Source: Cyanobium sp. Tous-M-B4
GTDB taxonomy: Bacteria; Cyanobacteriota; Cyanobacteriia; PCC-6307; Cyanobiaceae
DNA length: 35,255 bases
Reading direction: 5' to 3'
Assembly (NCBI RefSeq): GCF_024345395.1
Contig: NZ_JAGQBA010000010.1
Coordinates: forward strand, 1-35,255
The first letter of the stretch is position 1. Every line of letters begins with the position of its first letter. Both the position numbers and the translations under genes were made by a program. This document shows positions 15,939 through 23,426 of the stretch, piece by piece. Below the pieces are notes generated by a model. It ran no database searches. It was not told the DNA's origin and saw only the letters and a list, made by a program, of their open reading frames with translations.

Positions 15939-16565
15939 TCAGTTGAGGGATGGCGTGATCTGTCCATCGGCCTGGCGCAGCTCCACCGGGGCCTCAGGCA
16001 CCGCAGCTGGGTCTTTGAGAATGGCTGGCAGATCGGCCAGCACCTGCTGGGCCACTTGGACGGGGCTATCTCCAGCCTGCTGCACCCGCAGGTCGGCCTG
16101 GGCATAGAGCGGTTGCCGTTGGGCCAGCAGCTCGCCTAGGCGGGCGCCGGGGTCACCGGCCTGCAGCAGGGGCCGGGGGGTTGAATCGGCGCGCAGGCGT
16201 TGCAGCAGTAATGGCGCTGGCGCATCCAGCCACACCACCACCCCCTGGCGCATATGGCCCCAGTTCTCTGGCCTGTTCACCACTCCACCTCCGGTGGCCA
16301 CCACCAAGGAATGCCAGCTGGCGATCTGGCCAAGCACCGCGGTTTCCAGTTCTCGGAAGCCGGCTTCGCCGTCAGTGGCGAAGATTTCGGGGATGGTGCG
16401 GCCAGCAACCTGCTCTAGGGCATCGTCGGCATCAAGGAAGCGGTAGCCCAGCGCTTCGGCCAAGGGGCGGCCGACGGCGCTCTTACCAGCGCCCATCATG
16501 CCGATCAAATAAACATTTAGCCCTTGTAAGCGCTGGGTCAAGCTTGGCGATGGGGGTTTATTCAT
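15939..16565 (-). CDS. aroK: Shikimate kinase
   Basis: A 208-residue P-loop kinase that phosphorylates shikimate at O3 with ATP in aromatic amino-acid synthesis. The Walker A motif GMMGAGKS is at 22-29, the shikimate-binding Asp pair FLDADDALE at 44-52, GFRELE at 69-74 with the conserved Arg, ATGGGVV at 90-96, and the lid Arg in STPRPLLQ. The C-terminal 30 residues exceed the E. coli enzyme and are not conserved. It is divergent from the tandem PTPS gene over 70 bp. Confidence 0.96.
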   Translation of the reverse strand: MNKPPSPSLTQRLQGLNVYLIGMMGAGKSAVGRPLAEALGYRFLDADDALEQVAGRTIPEIFATDGEAGFRELETAVLGQIASWHSLVVATGGGVVNRPENWGHMRQGVVVWLDAPAPLLLQRLRADSTPRPLLQAGDPGARLGELLAQRQPLYAQADLRVQQAGDSPVQVAQQVLADLPAILKDPAAVPEAPVELRQADGQITPSLN

Positions 16566-16635
16566 GGCGGGGTTTTCCTGGTTCGACGCCTTGGCCCTTG
16601 CCCGTTTCTAGGATGGTGAGCCACCGACTCGGGCG

Positions 16636-17598
16636 ATGACGGCTACTGCAACAGCGTCAGGTTTCTCGCCGAACTCGGCCAGCTCCAGCCACGGACGGGG
16701 CCGCCCCTGCGTAATTACCAGGCGGGCCACCTTTAGTGCCAGTCATCGCTATTGGTTGCCGGAGCTCAGCGCTGAAGAGAATCAGGCCCGCTTCGGCCCC
16801 TGCAGCCTGGCCCCCGGCCACGGCCACAACTACACCTTGGTGGTGGCCATGGCTGGTCCGCTCGATGCGGACGGCATGGTGCTCAATCTCTCTGAGGTGA
16901 AGCATGCGATCCGGGCTGAGGTGACGGCCCAGCTCGATTTTCGCTACCTCAACGAGGCTTGGCCTGAGTTCGACCTGGATCGTCCTGAGGGCAAGCTGCC
17001 TACTACCGAAGCCCTTTGCCAGGCCATCTGGACCCGCTTGGCTCCCCAGCTGCCCCTGGTGGGGCTGCGTCTGCACGAAACCGACACGCTCTGGGTCGAC
17101 CTGCTCGCCCCGGGCTCCGCCCCAATCCCCATGGAAGCCTTTCTTTCGATCCGCACCCACTTCGCCGCCGCCCACCGCCTGGCCCGGCCCGAGCTCTCCC
17201 AAGGCGAAAACGAAACCATCTACGGCAAGTGCGCCCGGCCCCATGGCCACGGCCACAACTACCTGCTCGATGTAACCGTCCGCGGCCCGATCGATGCCCG
17301 CACCGGCATGGTCTGTGATCTGGCGGCTCTGCAGCAGCTCGTCGACGATCTGGTGGTGGAGCCCTTCGACCACACCTTCTTGAACAAGGACGTGGAGTAT
17401 TTCGCCAGCACGGTGCCCACCGCTGAGAACATCGCCCTTCACATCGCCGACCTGCTCAGCGCCCCAATTGCAGCCACCGGCGCCCGCCTTCACAAGGTGC
17501 GCCTGCAGGAAAGCCCTAACAACGCTGCCGAGGTGTTTGCTGAAACTCCCCAGCTGGAAATGGTGCCTGCGGCGCTCGAAGCCCTGGTGGCTGGCTGA
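16636..17598 (+). CDS. Tandem 6-pyruvoyl-tetrahydropterin synthase / QueD-family protein
   Basis: A 320-residue protein made of two PTPS/QueD domains in a row. Each has the zinc histidines and the cysteine: H37, C56, H62, H64 in the first; H180, C199, H205, H207 in the second. Each also ends with the pterin-anchoring Glu (E148, E292). The catalytic Asp-His pair is intact only in domain 2 (D245-H246); domain 1 reads D101-F102. Family members act on dihydroneopterin triphosphate, giving 6-carboxytetrahydropterin (QueD) or pyruvoyl-pterin. The first domain may be inactive and structural. The first 24 residues are a Ser-rich extension. The RibD-C gene follows after 5 bp, so the two are co-transcribed. 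Confidence 0.92.
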   Translation: MTATATASGFSPNSASSSHGRGRPCVITRRATFSASHRYWLPELSAEENQARFGPCSLAPGHGHNYTLVVAMAGPLDADGMVLNLSEVKHAIRAEVTAQLDFRYLNEAWPEFDLDRPEGKLPTTEALCQAIWTRLAPQLPLVGLRLHETDTLWVDLLAPGSAPIPMEAFLSIRTHFAAAHRLARPELSQGENETIYGKCARPHGHGHNYLLDVTVRGPIDARTGMVCDLAALQQLVDDLVVEPFDHTFLNKDVEYFASTVPTAENIALHIADLLSAPIAATGARLHKVRLQESPNNAAEVFAETPQLEMVPAALEALVAG

Positions 17599-17603
17599 GC
17601 CCC

Positions 17604-18239
17604 GTGCTGCGGCTGGTGCTGGCCGTCAGCCTGGATGGCCGCTTGGCGCCCCCGCAAGGTGGGGCTGCCCAGTTGGGTGGAGTTGGGGATCGTCAGGTGT
17701 TGGAGGAGGCCCTGGCCTGGGCTGATGGCTGCCTGATCGGTGCCGAAACCCTGCGCTGTCATGGCAGTACCTGCCTAATTCGGGCGCCTCACCTGCTGGC
17801 TCAGCGTGCAGCCAGCGGCCGCGCTGAGCAGCCGGTGGCCGTAGTAGTGAGTCGTAGCAACGATATTTCCCCGAATTTGCATTTCTGGCGGCAGCCGTTG
17901 CAGCGCTGGTTGCTGACGCCCAAGCGATCGCCGCTAGCCCCGGCTTTCGATCGTCGCCTGGATCTAGAGAGCTGGGGTGGGGGCCTGGCTGCCCTGGCGG
18001 ATCAGGGGCTGGAGAGTCTGGTGGTGCTGGGCGGTGCGGCCCTTGCCGCCAGCCTGCTGGCCGAAGGCTGGATCGATGAGCTGCAGCTGACGCTTTGCCC
18101 TCGGCTGCTGGGCGGACCCCATGCCTGGTTGCCCCTGGAGGCCGCAGTTCAGGCTGGGGATTGGTGCCTGCAGGAGCACCGGCGTCTGGAGGGTGAGGAG
18201 TTGCTGCTGCGCTACCGCCGCGTCTTGGCGAAGCCCTGA
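17604..18239 (+). CDS. RibD C-terminal domain (DHFR-like) reductase
   Basis: A 211-residue stand-alone reductase domain of the RibD-C/dihydrofolate-reductase superfamily. LRLVLAVSLDGRLAPP opens the fold, CLIGAETLRCHG holds the conserved Gly-x-x-T motif, and VVLGGAALAASLLAEGWIDELQLTLCPRLLGG is the NADPH-binding GG region and its following strand. There is no deaminase domain, so it is not a complete RibD. It may be the separate pyrimidine reductase of riboflavin synthesis; the neighbouring PTPS also allows a pterin reductase. GTG start at 17604, 5 bp after the PTPS stop. The 3' end overlaps the convergent gene by 28 bp. Confidence 0.87.
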   Translation: MLRLVLAVSLDGRLAPPQGGAAQLGGVGDRQVLEEALAWADGCLIGAETLRCHGSTCLIRAPHLLAQRAASGRAEQPVAVVVSRSNDISPNLHFWRQPLQRWLLTPKRSPLAPAFDRRLDLESWGGGLAALADQGLESLVVLGGAALAASLLAEGWIDELQLTLCPRLLGGPHAWLPLEAAVQAGDWCLQEHRRLEGEELLLRYRRVLAKP

Positions 18240-18634
18240 GCCAGCTCCCGCAGGGGAACCTGCTGGAGGGTGTCGGCGGGCAGGCCCAGCATGCGGGCCA
18301 GGCAGCGTTTCAGCACTACTTCGCTGTCGGCGCCGAAGTCGCCGCGGATCAGATCGCCCAGCACCGCCAGGCCCCGACCACTCGAGGCGGTTTCCTCAAC
18401 CAGGCACTGGCTGGTGGGCCGGGCCAGCTGGGCGCAGGGAGCTTCTAATTTGGCGGCCAGGCTGGCATTGCCGGCGGCTGCGGTTTCCACGCAAACGGTT
18501 TTCAGCCGTTGCTCCAGTTGGGGGCGTACCAGCTGCAACACCGGCAGCAGCAGGCTCGTCAGCAATACGGGCCCAAAAAGTACGGGGGCGAACAGTTGCA
18601 CCGGAGTTGCCAGGGCACGGAACGATTGAGGCAC
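18212..18634 (-). CDS. Conserved protein of unknown function with N-terminal membrane helix
   Basis: About 140 residues. Near the N terminus is one hydrophobic stretch (VQLFAPVLFGPVLLTSLLLPVLQLV, about 13-37), followed by an amphipathic helical region with four cysteines (near 49, 68, 78 and 111) that is not a known motif. I do not recognise the family. The open frame extends to 18997, but upstream codons lie antisense to the FemAB-like gene and read as non-coding, so I start at GTG 18634 (TTG 18637 is possible). It would share a 53-bp promoter region with that divergent gene. Confidence 0.65.
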   Translation of the reverse strand: MPQSFRALATPVQLFAPVLFGPVLLTSLLLPVLQLVRPQLEQRLKTVCVETAAAGNASLAAKLEAPCAQLARPTSQCLVEETASSGRGLAVLGDLIRGDFGADSEVVLKRCLARMLGLPADTLQQVPLRELAQGFAKTRR

Positions 18635-18687
18635 CAAGGCGGCGCAGCTGTAGTTAGTTTTGCCCCTTGCGAGCCCCCATTGCAGCC

Positions 18688-19878
18688 ATGGCTGAGTTGC
18701 AGGCCCGCTGGCACCAAAGCCTGGCCGAGATTCCCGAAGCCCATTGGGATGCCCTGCTGGCCGCGGCGCATCCCCAGGAGTTGCCTTTTTATCGCTGGCG
18801 CTGGCTGCAGCAGCTCGAGGCCAGCGGCAGCATTGCGCCGCGGGAGGGCTGGCAGGGCTGTCATCTGGGCCTGTGGCGCGGCGAGGTGTTGCTGGCGGTG
18901 GCTCCCCTCTATTTGAAGGGCCACAGCTACGGCGAATTCGTTTTCGACCAGAGTTTTGCCCAGCTCGCTGGCCAGTTGGGCCTGCGCTACTACCCAAAGC
19001 TGGTGGGCATGAGCCCGGTGAGCCCGGTGCAGGGCTACCGCTTCCTGATCGATCCCGCTGAGGACGAGGCGGAGTTAACCGCTTTGATGCTTGAGCTGAT
19101 CGATGCGTTCTGCCGCCAGCACTCCATCCTCAGCTGCAATTTTCTTTATGTGGATCCAGGTTGGCAGCCGCTGGCTGAGGCGGCTGGCTGTGCTGCCTGG
19201 GTTAATCAGCAGAGCCAGTGGATCAACCCCGGCCATAACGATTTCAATGCCTACCTAGCCAGCTTCAATGCCAACCAGCGTCGCAACATAAAGAGGGAGC
19301 GGCAGGCGGTGGCAGCCGCTGGCCTCACGGTTACGCCCCTGTTGGGCGAGGCAATCCCGCCGGCGTTAGTTGGGCGCATGTATGACTTTTATGCCCAGCA
19401 CTGCAGTCGGTGGGGGGCTTGGGGCAGCAAATATCTGAGTGAATCCTTTTTTGCCGCCCTGGCTGCCGATCCGGAGTTGCGGCGCCACATAGTGCTCTTC
19501 AGTGCCCATCGCGGCCATCCCGGCGAGCCGGTGGCCATGTCCCTGTGCGTCCACGCCGGCGACCAGCTCTGGGGACGCTACTGGGGCAGTGATGAGCAGA
19601 TTGACTGCCTGCATTTTGAGGTCTGTTACTACGCACCAATTGCCTGGGCAATCGAGCGCGGCATCCGCGCCTTTGATCCCGGCGCTGGCGGTAGCCACAA
19701 GCGCCGTCGGGGTTTCGTGGCCCAGCCCCGCGTCAGCTTGCACCGCTGGAGCGATCCACGCTTTGCCTCGATCCTGCAGCGCTGGTTGCCTGGGGCTAAT
19801 GAGGAGATGGCCGAGCTGATGGCGGCTATGAATGCGGAGCTGCCTTTTACGGCTGCCTACGATCCACCTCATGCCTGA
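18688..19878 (+). CDS. FemAB-like N-acyltransferase (PF04339 family)
   Basis: A 396-residue protein of the FemAB-like/GNAT-related family once labelled peptidoglycan biosynthesis. Seen here are YRWRWLQQLEASGSI near the start, YLASFNANQRRNIKRERQ (the basic helix diagnostic for the family), YDFYAQHCSRWGAWGSKYLS, and the C-terminal acyl-CoA or aminoacyl-tRNA binding segment WAIERGIRAFDPGAGGSHKRRRGF. True FemAB enzymes add amino acids to the wall peptide; the substrate of this branch is unknown. The ATG at 18688 is preferred over TTG 18667. Its stop overlaps the next gene by 8 bp. Confidence 0.88.
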   Translation: MAELQARWHQSLAEIPEAHWDALLAAAHPQELPFYRWRWLQQLEASGSIAPREGWQGCHLGLWRGEVLLAVAPLYLKGHSYGEFVFDQSFAQLAGQLGLRYYPKLVGMSPVSPVQGYRFLIDPAEDEAELTALMLELIDAFCRQHSILSCNFLYVDPGWQPLAEAAGCAAWVNQQSQWINPGHNDFNAYLASFNANQRRNIKRERQAVAAAGLTVTPLLGEAIPPALVGRMYDFYAQHCSRWGAWGSKYLSESFFAALAADPELRRHIVLFSAHRGHPGEPVAMSLCVHAGDQLWGRYWGSDEQIDCLHFEVCYYAPIAWAIERGIRAFDPGAGGSHKRRRGFVAQPRVSLHRWSDPRFASILQRWLPGANEEMAELMAAMNAELPFTAAYDPPHA

Positions 19879-20257
19879 AGTACCTTCCAGCCGCCAACAG
19901 CTCGATGACCAGCTCTCCCAGCGGTTCATCGCCTTAGACCCAGCCGGCTACTTCCTAATTCGCATCGATCGCGAGGCGGCGGAGCTGGTGGTTGAGCACT
20001 ATGGCAATGGCATCGATGAGCGGGGCTTAGCCACCGATCCCGATACCGGAGAGGTATTGAGCTGCCGTGGTGGCGGCGGCGTTCGCGAGCCCTTGGCAGT
20101 TTTCCGGGGCTGCAGTGCCAAGCAACTGGGTATTGACCTGACCGAAGGTCCAGGCCCTCACCCGCTCACCTGCCTAGACCACGCCCTGTATCTAGGCAGG
20201 GAGCTTCAAAGAGCTCAAGCGTGCCTAGAGCAACGAATTGAATACGTCCAAGATTGA
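19871..20257 (+). CDS. DUF4346 family protein
   Basis: A 128-residue soluble protein of a family known mainly from cyanobacteria. The pattern FIALDPAGYFLIRIDREAAELVVEHY, followed by CRGGGGVREPLAVFRG and LTCLDHALYLGRELQRAQACL, is typical; function is unknown. In archaea, related domains occur with methyl-transfer enzymes, but nothing links this gene to that. Start ATG 19871 lies inside the end of the FemAB-like gene (ATGCCTGA overlap), so translation is coupled. The last codons (Gln-Asp-stop) form the first unit of a 15-bp tandem repeat. Confidence 0.82.
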   Translation: MPEVPSSRQQLDDQLSQRFIALDPAGYFLIRIDREAAELVVEHYGNGIDERGLATDPDTGEVLSCRGGGGVREPLAVFRGCSAKQLGIDLTEGPGPHPLTCLDHALYLGRELQRAQACLEQRIEYVQD

Positions 20258-20308
20258 ATATATAAAGATTGAATAAATCAAGATTGAGCCAATCAAGACT
20301 TAAAATAT
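20249..20308 (+). repeat. Four-unit 15-bp AT-rich tandem repeat
   Basis: Units begin at 20249, 20264, 20279 and 20294 with consensus CAAGATTGAATAAAT. Units 1-3 share AAGATTGA exactly; the fourth is diverged (CAAGACTTAAAATAT). The first unit includes the stop codon of the DUF4346 gene, and the period of 15 keeps a TGA in the same frame in units 1-3. The array lies in the only strongly AT-rich stretch of the window (20249-20340). Confidence 0.88.
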
Positions 20309-20359
20309 TGATTAAATGGCCTAGCCAAGCTTATCGAGTACTGGATTAAACGGCCACCT

Positions 20360-21967
20360 TTAAACAGGCTGCAGTTCGCGGCTCGGTTCGGCTGTGGTCT
20401 TTGGGGGATCGGGTGGCAAGGTGGCGAGCTGCTCTTCTATCTCGCGCCGCACGATTGCGCGGTATTCGAGGAAGTGTTCGTTGTGAGCCAGGATCGATAT
20501 GAAGCCAGTGAAACGCTTCGGGTTATGGCGGTACATGCCGTAGAGCGCTTTCCAGAAACGCACCCTGGTGTTGCGCTTGAGGCCTTGGCGCCACAAAATT
20601 ATTCCCAGTGCGCGCAGGTCAACCCAGCTGGTCGGCTTGGGCGGACGACTGCCTGGAACAACCAATGCCTTCCATTGCTGCGGTGGCAGTTTCAGGAAGT
20701 AGGAATAAACGCGATCAATGAAAGCGTTAGGCTCATAAAGGGCGCCGAAAGCATCTACATACTCATTGGCGATGTCGCGAATCGGCCGGGTGGGCTCGAA
20801 ATTAAGCAGGTTGGTTTGGTTAACTCCTTTTGCTGCTGCCTTGCCTTCGATCAAGCGACCTTCTCTCTCGAGGCGATGCCAAAGAGCTGTATTTGGAAGG
20901 GCCTGAAGCATGCCCATCATGGCGTGGGGAATGCCAGTGCGGGTCACAAACTCGACGATCCTGCCGCCCGCGCCCTCTTTCTCGCCGTCGAATCCGATGA
21001 TGAAACCAGCCATCACCCGCAACCCGTAGGAGGTGATTTTGTCGACAGAATCCACCAGGGAGCTGCGGGTATTTTGTAACTTACCGGCAGTTTCCAGGCT
21101 TGATTCGTCCGGGGTCTCGATGCCGAGGAAGACGCTCTCAAAGCGGCATTCCACCATCATTTGCATGAGGTCATCGTCCGCCGCCAGATCCACTGAGGCT
21201 TCGGTGGCGAAGCTGAATGGGAAGCCGTGCTCAATCTGCCATTGGCGCAAAAGCGGCAACAGCAATTTGACATTGCGCTTATTGCCGATGAAGTTGTCAT
21301 CTACTAAGAACACTGAGCGGCGCCAGCCCAAGTCGTAGAGGCACTGCAGCTCGGCAACTAGCTGTTCAGGGTTTTTGGTGCGAGGTTTGCGCCCATACAG
21401 CACGATGATGTCGCAGAACTCACATTGGAAGGGGCAGCCTCGGGAGAACTGCACCGACATCTCTGAGTAGGCGTCTAGCTCTAGTAGGTCAAAGCGAGGA
21501 ATCGGCGTTCCGGTTACATCTGGCTTGACGCCGTCAGAGCTGAACCGGCCATGGCTGTCACCCCGCTCAATGGCTTCGATGAACATTGGCAGGGTGATTT
21601 CACCCTCGTCGAGGATCTTGAAATCCGCGAGGTCGAGCTCGGGCGCATCTGGGGTGGAACTGGCAAAAGGACCTCCCACGGCGACTGGGATACCTCGCTG
21701 CTTGGCCTTGCCGATCTGAGTGGCCATATCGGCCTTCTGCACGATCATTCCGGAGATCACCACCAACTCGGCCCAGTCCCACTCGGCTTCGCTGACCTCG
21801 CGCACGTTGCGGTCAACCAGCTTCATTTCCCATGACTGGGGCAGCAGGGCTGCAACTGTGACCAGTCCCAAGGGCGGCAAAAGCACCTTGCGATCGATCA
21901 ACTCGAGGATTTTTTCGTAGCTCCAGAAGGTTTTCGGGAACTCTGGGTAAACGAAGAGAGTGCGCAT
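20360..21967 (-). CDS. B12-binding-domain radical SAM protein (DUF4070 type)
   Basis: A 535-residue radical SAM enzyme. Residues 1-130 form a Rossmann-like B12-binding domain (LFVYPEFP, VISGMIVQKADM, VAVGGPFAS), though the DxHxxG cobalt-ligand motif is not seen. The radical SAM core has the cluster cysteines C177, C181 and C184 in RGCPFQCEFCDI, then FLVDDNFIGNKRN and VFLGIETPDESSL. A C-terminal region like DUF4070 follows (from about 400). Such enzymes include the hopanoid methylase HpnP and various methyltransferases; I cannot choose. By eye the gene is poorer in G+C than most neighbours and is flanked by AT-rich DNA, so it may be an accessory gene. Confidence 0.87.
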   Translation of the reverse strand: MRTLFVYPEFPKTFWSYEKILELIDRKVLLPPLGLVTVAALLPQSWEMKLVDRNVREVSEAEWDWAELVVISGMIVQKADMATQIGKAKQRGIPVAVGGPFASSTPDAPELDLADFKILDEGEITLPMFIEAIERGDSHGRFSSDGVKPDVTGTPIPRFDLLELDAYSEMSVQFSRGCPFQCEFCDIIVLYGRKPRTKNPEQLVAELQCLYDLGWRRSVFLVDDNFIGNKRNVKLLLPLLRQWQIEHGFPFSFATEASVDLAADDDLMQMMVECRFESVFLGIETPDESSLETAGKLQNTRSSLVDSVDKITSYGLRVMAGFIIGFDGEKEGAGGRIVEFVTRTGIPHAMMGMLQALPNTALWHRLEREGRLIEGKAAAKGVNQTNLLNFEPTRPIRDIANEYVDAFGALYEPNAFIDRVYSYFLKLPPQQWKALVVPGSRPPKPTSWVDLRALGIILWRQGLKRNTRVRFWKALYGMYRHNPKRFTGFISILAHNEHFLEYRAIVRREIEEQLATLPPDPPKTTAEPSRELQPV

Positions 21968-22123
21968 GCAAACAGCCGAACTGGGTTGATGACCGGGGAA
22001 AACCAGGGCGCTTTTTCTGCGCTGCTATGCGGTGTTAGTGACTGAAAGCTTAGGAGGTCTGCGGAAGTGCTGAAGGCAGCGTGCTTTCTGCTGTAATGGC
22101 CTCACCTTCAATGATGGCCTCCC

Positions 22124-22216
22124 ATGGCTGCCGCGATTTACCTGGGTTTGTTTGGTGGTGGGCTTGCCGTTGCCATTGCCGCATCGATCGTGCTGCGCGG
22201 CATCAAACTGATCTGA
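22124..22216 (+). CDS. petL: Cytochrome b6f complex subunit PetL-like peptide
   Basis: A 30-residue peptide: a short start, one hydrophobic helix (about 5-24) and the ending LRGIKLI, which matches PetL, the small subunit 6 at the edge of the cytochrome b6f complex. PetL stabilises the dimer in the thylakoid membrane. Length is right (about 30-32). No clear Shine-Dalgarno sequence is visible. The stop overlaps the end of the convergent MFS gene by 14 bp. A direct repeat ATGGCCTC (22096-22103 and 22114-22121) lies in its leader. The assignment rests on size, helix position and ending; another single-helix photosynthetic peptide is the alternative. Confidence 0.72.
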   Translation: MAAAIYLGLFGGGLAVAIAASIVLRGIKLI

Positions 22217-23426
22217 GCTTCAGTCTCAGGCTCCTGCGGCTGATCAGCTCCTGCAGGCCCAAGGCGAAGCCCGCAGCCCCCAGCACTGCAAAGGTGCCCT
22301 GTAGCCCGAGAGTAAGGCTCATGGCAGCTGCCAATAGGCCGCTGAGGCCGCCCCCACCTAAGAAGGCGATCTGGCCTAACCCGGCCATGCGCCCGCGGAT
22401 GGCCATTGAAGAACCCACCTGGCTGATCAAATTGACCCCTGCCAGCAGGCTGGCGGTGCCAGCACCGAGGGCGAAGGTGGCCGCCATACCTATTCCCACC
22501 GTTTTTGGGCTGCTGTAAGCGGCCATGACCAGTTGGGCTGTTGCGGTGATCAGGGTGCAGCTACCCAGCAGCAGGCCGGGCCGCTGGCTCAACCAGCGAC
22601 TGTGACGCTGCAGAACCAGGCCGCCGCTGATGCTGCCTGCTGCCAACACACTGGTGAATAGGCCAAGGGCCTGGGGGGAGGGGCCCAGCAAATCCCGGGC
22701 CATCAAGGGGGCAAGGCCGGGGTGGAAGAAGCCAAGTAAACAAGCCAGAGCCGTGTAGATCAGCACGTGCCGCAGCACCGGACCACTGCCGCGCCAGGCG
22801 GCTCTGAGCCCACTGCTGGCTCCAGCCACGCTGCGCTGCTCCAGCCCCCTATTGGGGTGGAGCAGCCACAGCACTGAGGCGATGGGGATCAAGTAAGTGG
22901 CGGCATCGATCGCCAGGGCCGTGCCCGCGCCGGTCCAGGCCAGTAGCCAGCCCCCTAGGGGAGGACCCACCAGCTTGCCCACGTTGAACACCACCGAAAA
23001 GCTTGTGAGGTATGGAGCCAGTTGCTGGGGACCCTCCACCAGTAGGGCGCAATATTTGTTGCGGGCAGTGAGTTCGTAGGCACTGGCGATGCCTACTAGA
23101 AGGGTGCTCAATAGCAACAGGATTACCTGCAGATCACCCTTGCTCAGGGGTATCGCAATGGCTCCGAGCATGCCTGCTGCGAAAAGTCCCCATTGGGAGC
23201 GGATCAGCACGGCTTCGCAGCCCAGTTTGTCGGTCGCAACCCCTGCTGGCCCACTTACCAGCAGGGCAGGTAGGGCGAGCACCGCGAAATGGAGGGCCAG
23301 CACCAACGCATTGCCGCTGCCATCCATCAGGATCCAGCCCTTAGCCGTGAGGCCCGCGAAAGATCCAGCTGTGCTCAGTCCTGAGGCAACCAGAAAGGTG
23401 GTGCGTTGATGCGTCCGCCAGCTCAA
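22203..23426 (-). CDS. Major facilitator superfamily transporter (EntS-like exporter)
   Basis: A 407-residue inner-membrane protein with about twelve hydrophobic helices. It follows the DHA3/EntS layout: [22 protein letters not shown] in helix 1, GVATDKLG in the loop between helices 2 and 3, [15 protein letters not shown], and [21 protein letters not shown] in helix 5. Such proteins export siderophores or drugs, and the substrate is not predictable. The start ATG overlaps the stop of rimO by 4 bp, so the two are co-translated. The final 14 bp lie under the petL-like gene. Confidence 0.9.
   Translation of the reverse strand: MSWRTHQRTTFLVASGLSTAGSFAGLTAKGWILMDGSGNALVLALHFAVLALPALLVSGPAGVATDKLGCEAVLIRSQWGLFAAGMLGAIAIPLSKGDLQVILLLLSTLLVGIASAYELTARNKYCALLVEGPQQLAPYLTSFSVVFNVGKLVGPPLGGWLLAWTGAGTALAIDAATYLIPIASVLWLLHPNRGLEQRSVAGASSGLRAAWRGSGPVLRHVLIYTALACLLGFFHPGLAPLMARDLLGPSPQALGLFTSVLAAGSISGGLVLQRHSRWLSQRPGLLLGSCTLITATAQLVMAAYSSPKTVGIGMAATFALGAGTASLLAGVNLISQVGSSMAIRGRMAGLGQIAFLGGGGLSGLLAAAMSLTLGLQGTFAVLGAAGFALGLQELISRRSLRLKLRSV

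Noticed and set aside
15353-16105. Minus-strand 250-codon frame over the CRR7-like and aroK region
   Set aside because: It overlaps aroK in another frame and crosses the divergent junction; Arg/Pro-rich and without motifs.
18635-18997. N-terminal extension of the unknown leftward gene
   Set aside because: The added residues are antisense to the FemAB-like gene, with no hydrophobic or conserved pattern; the protein more likely starts at GTG 18634.
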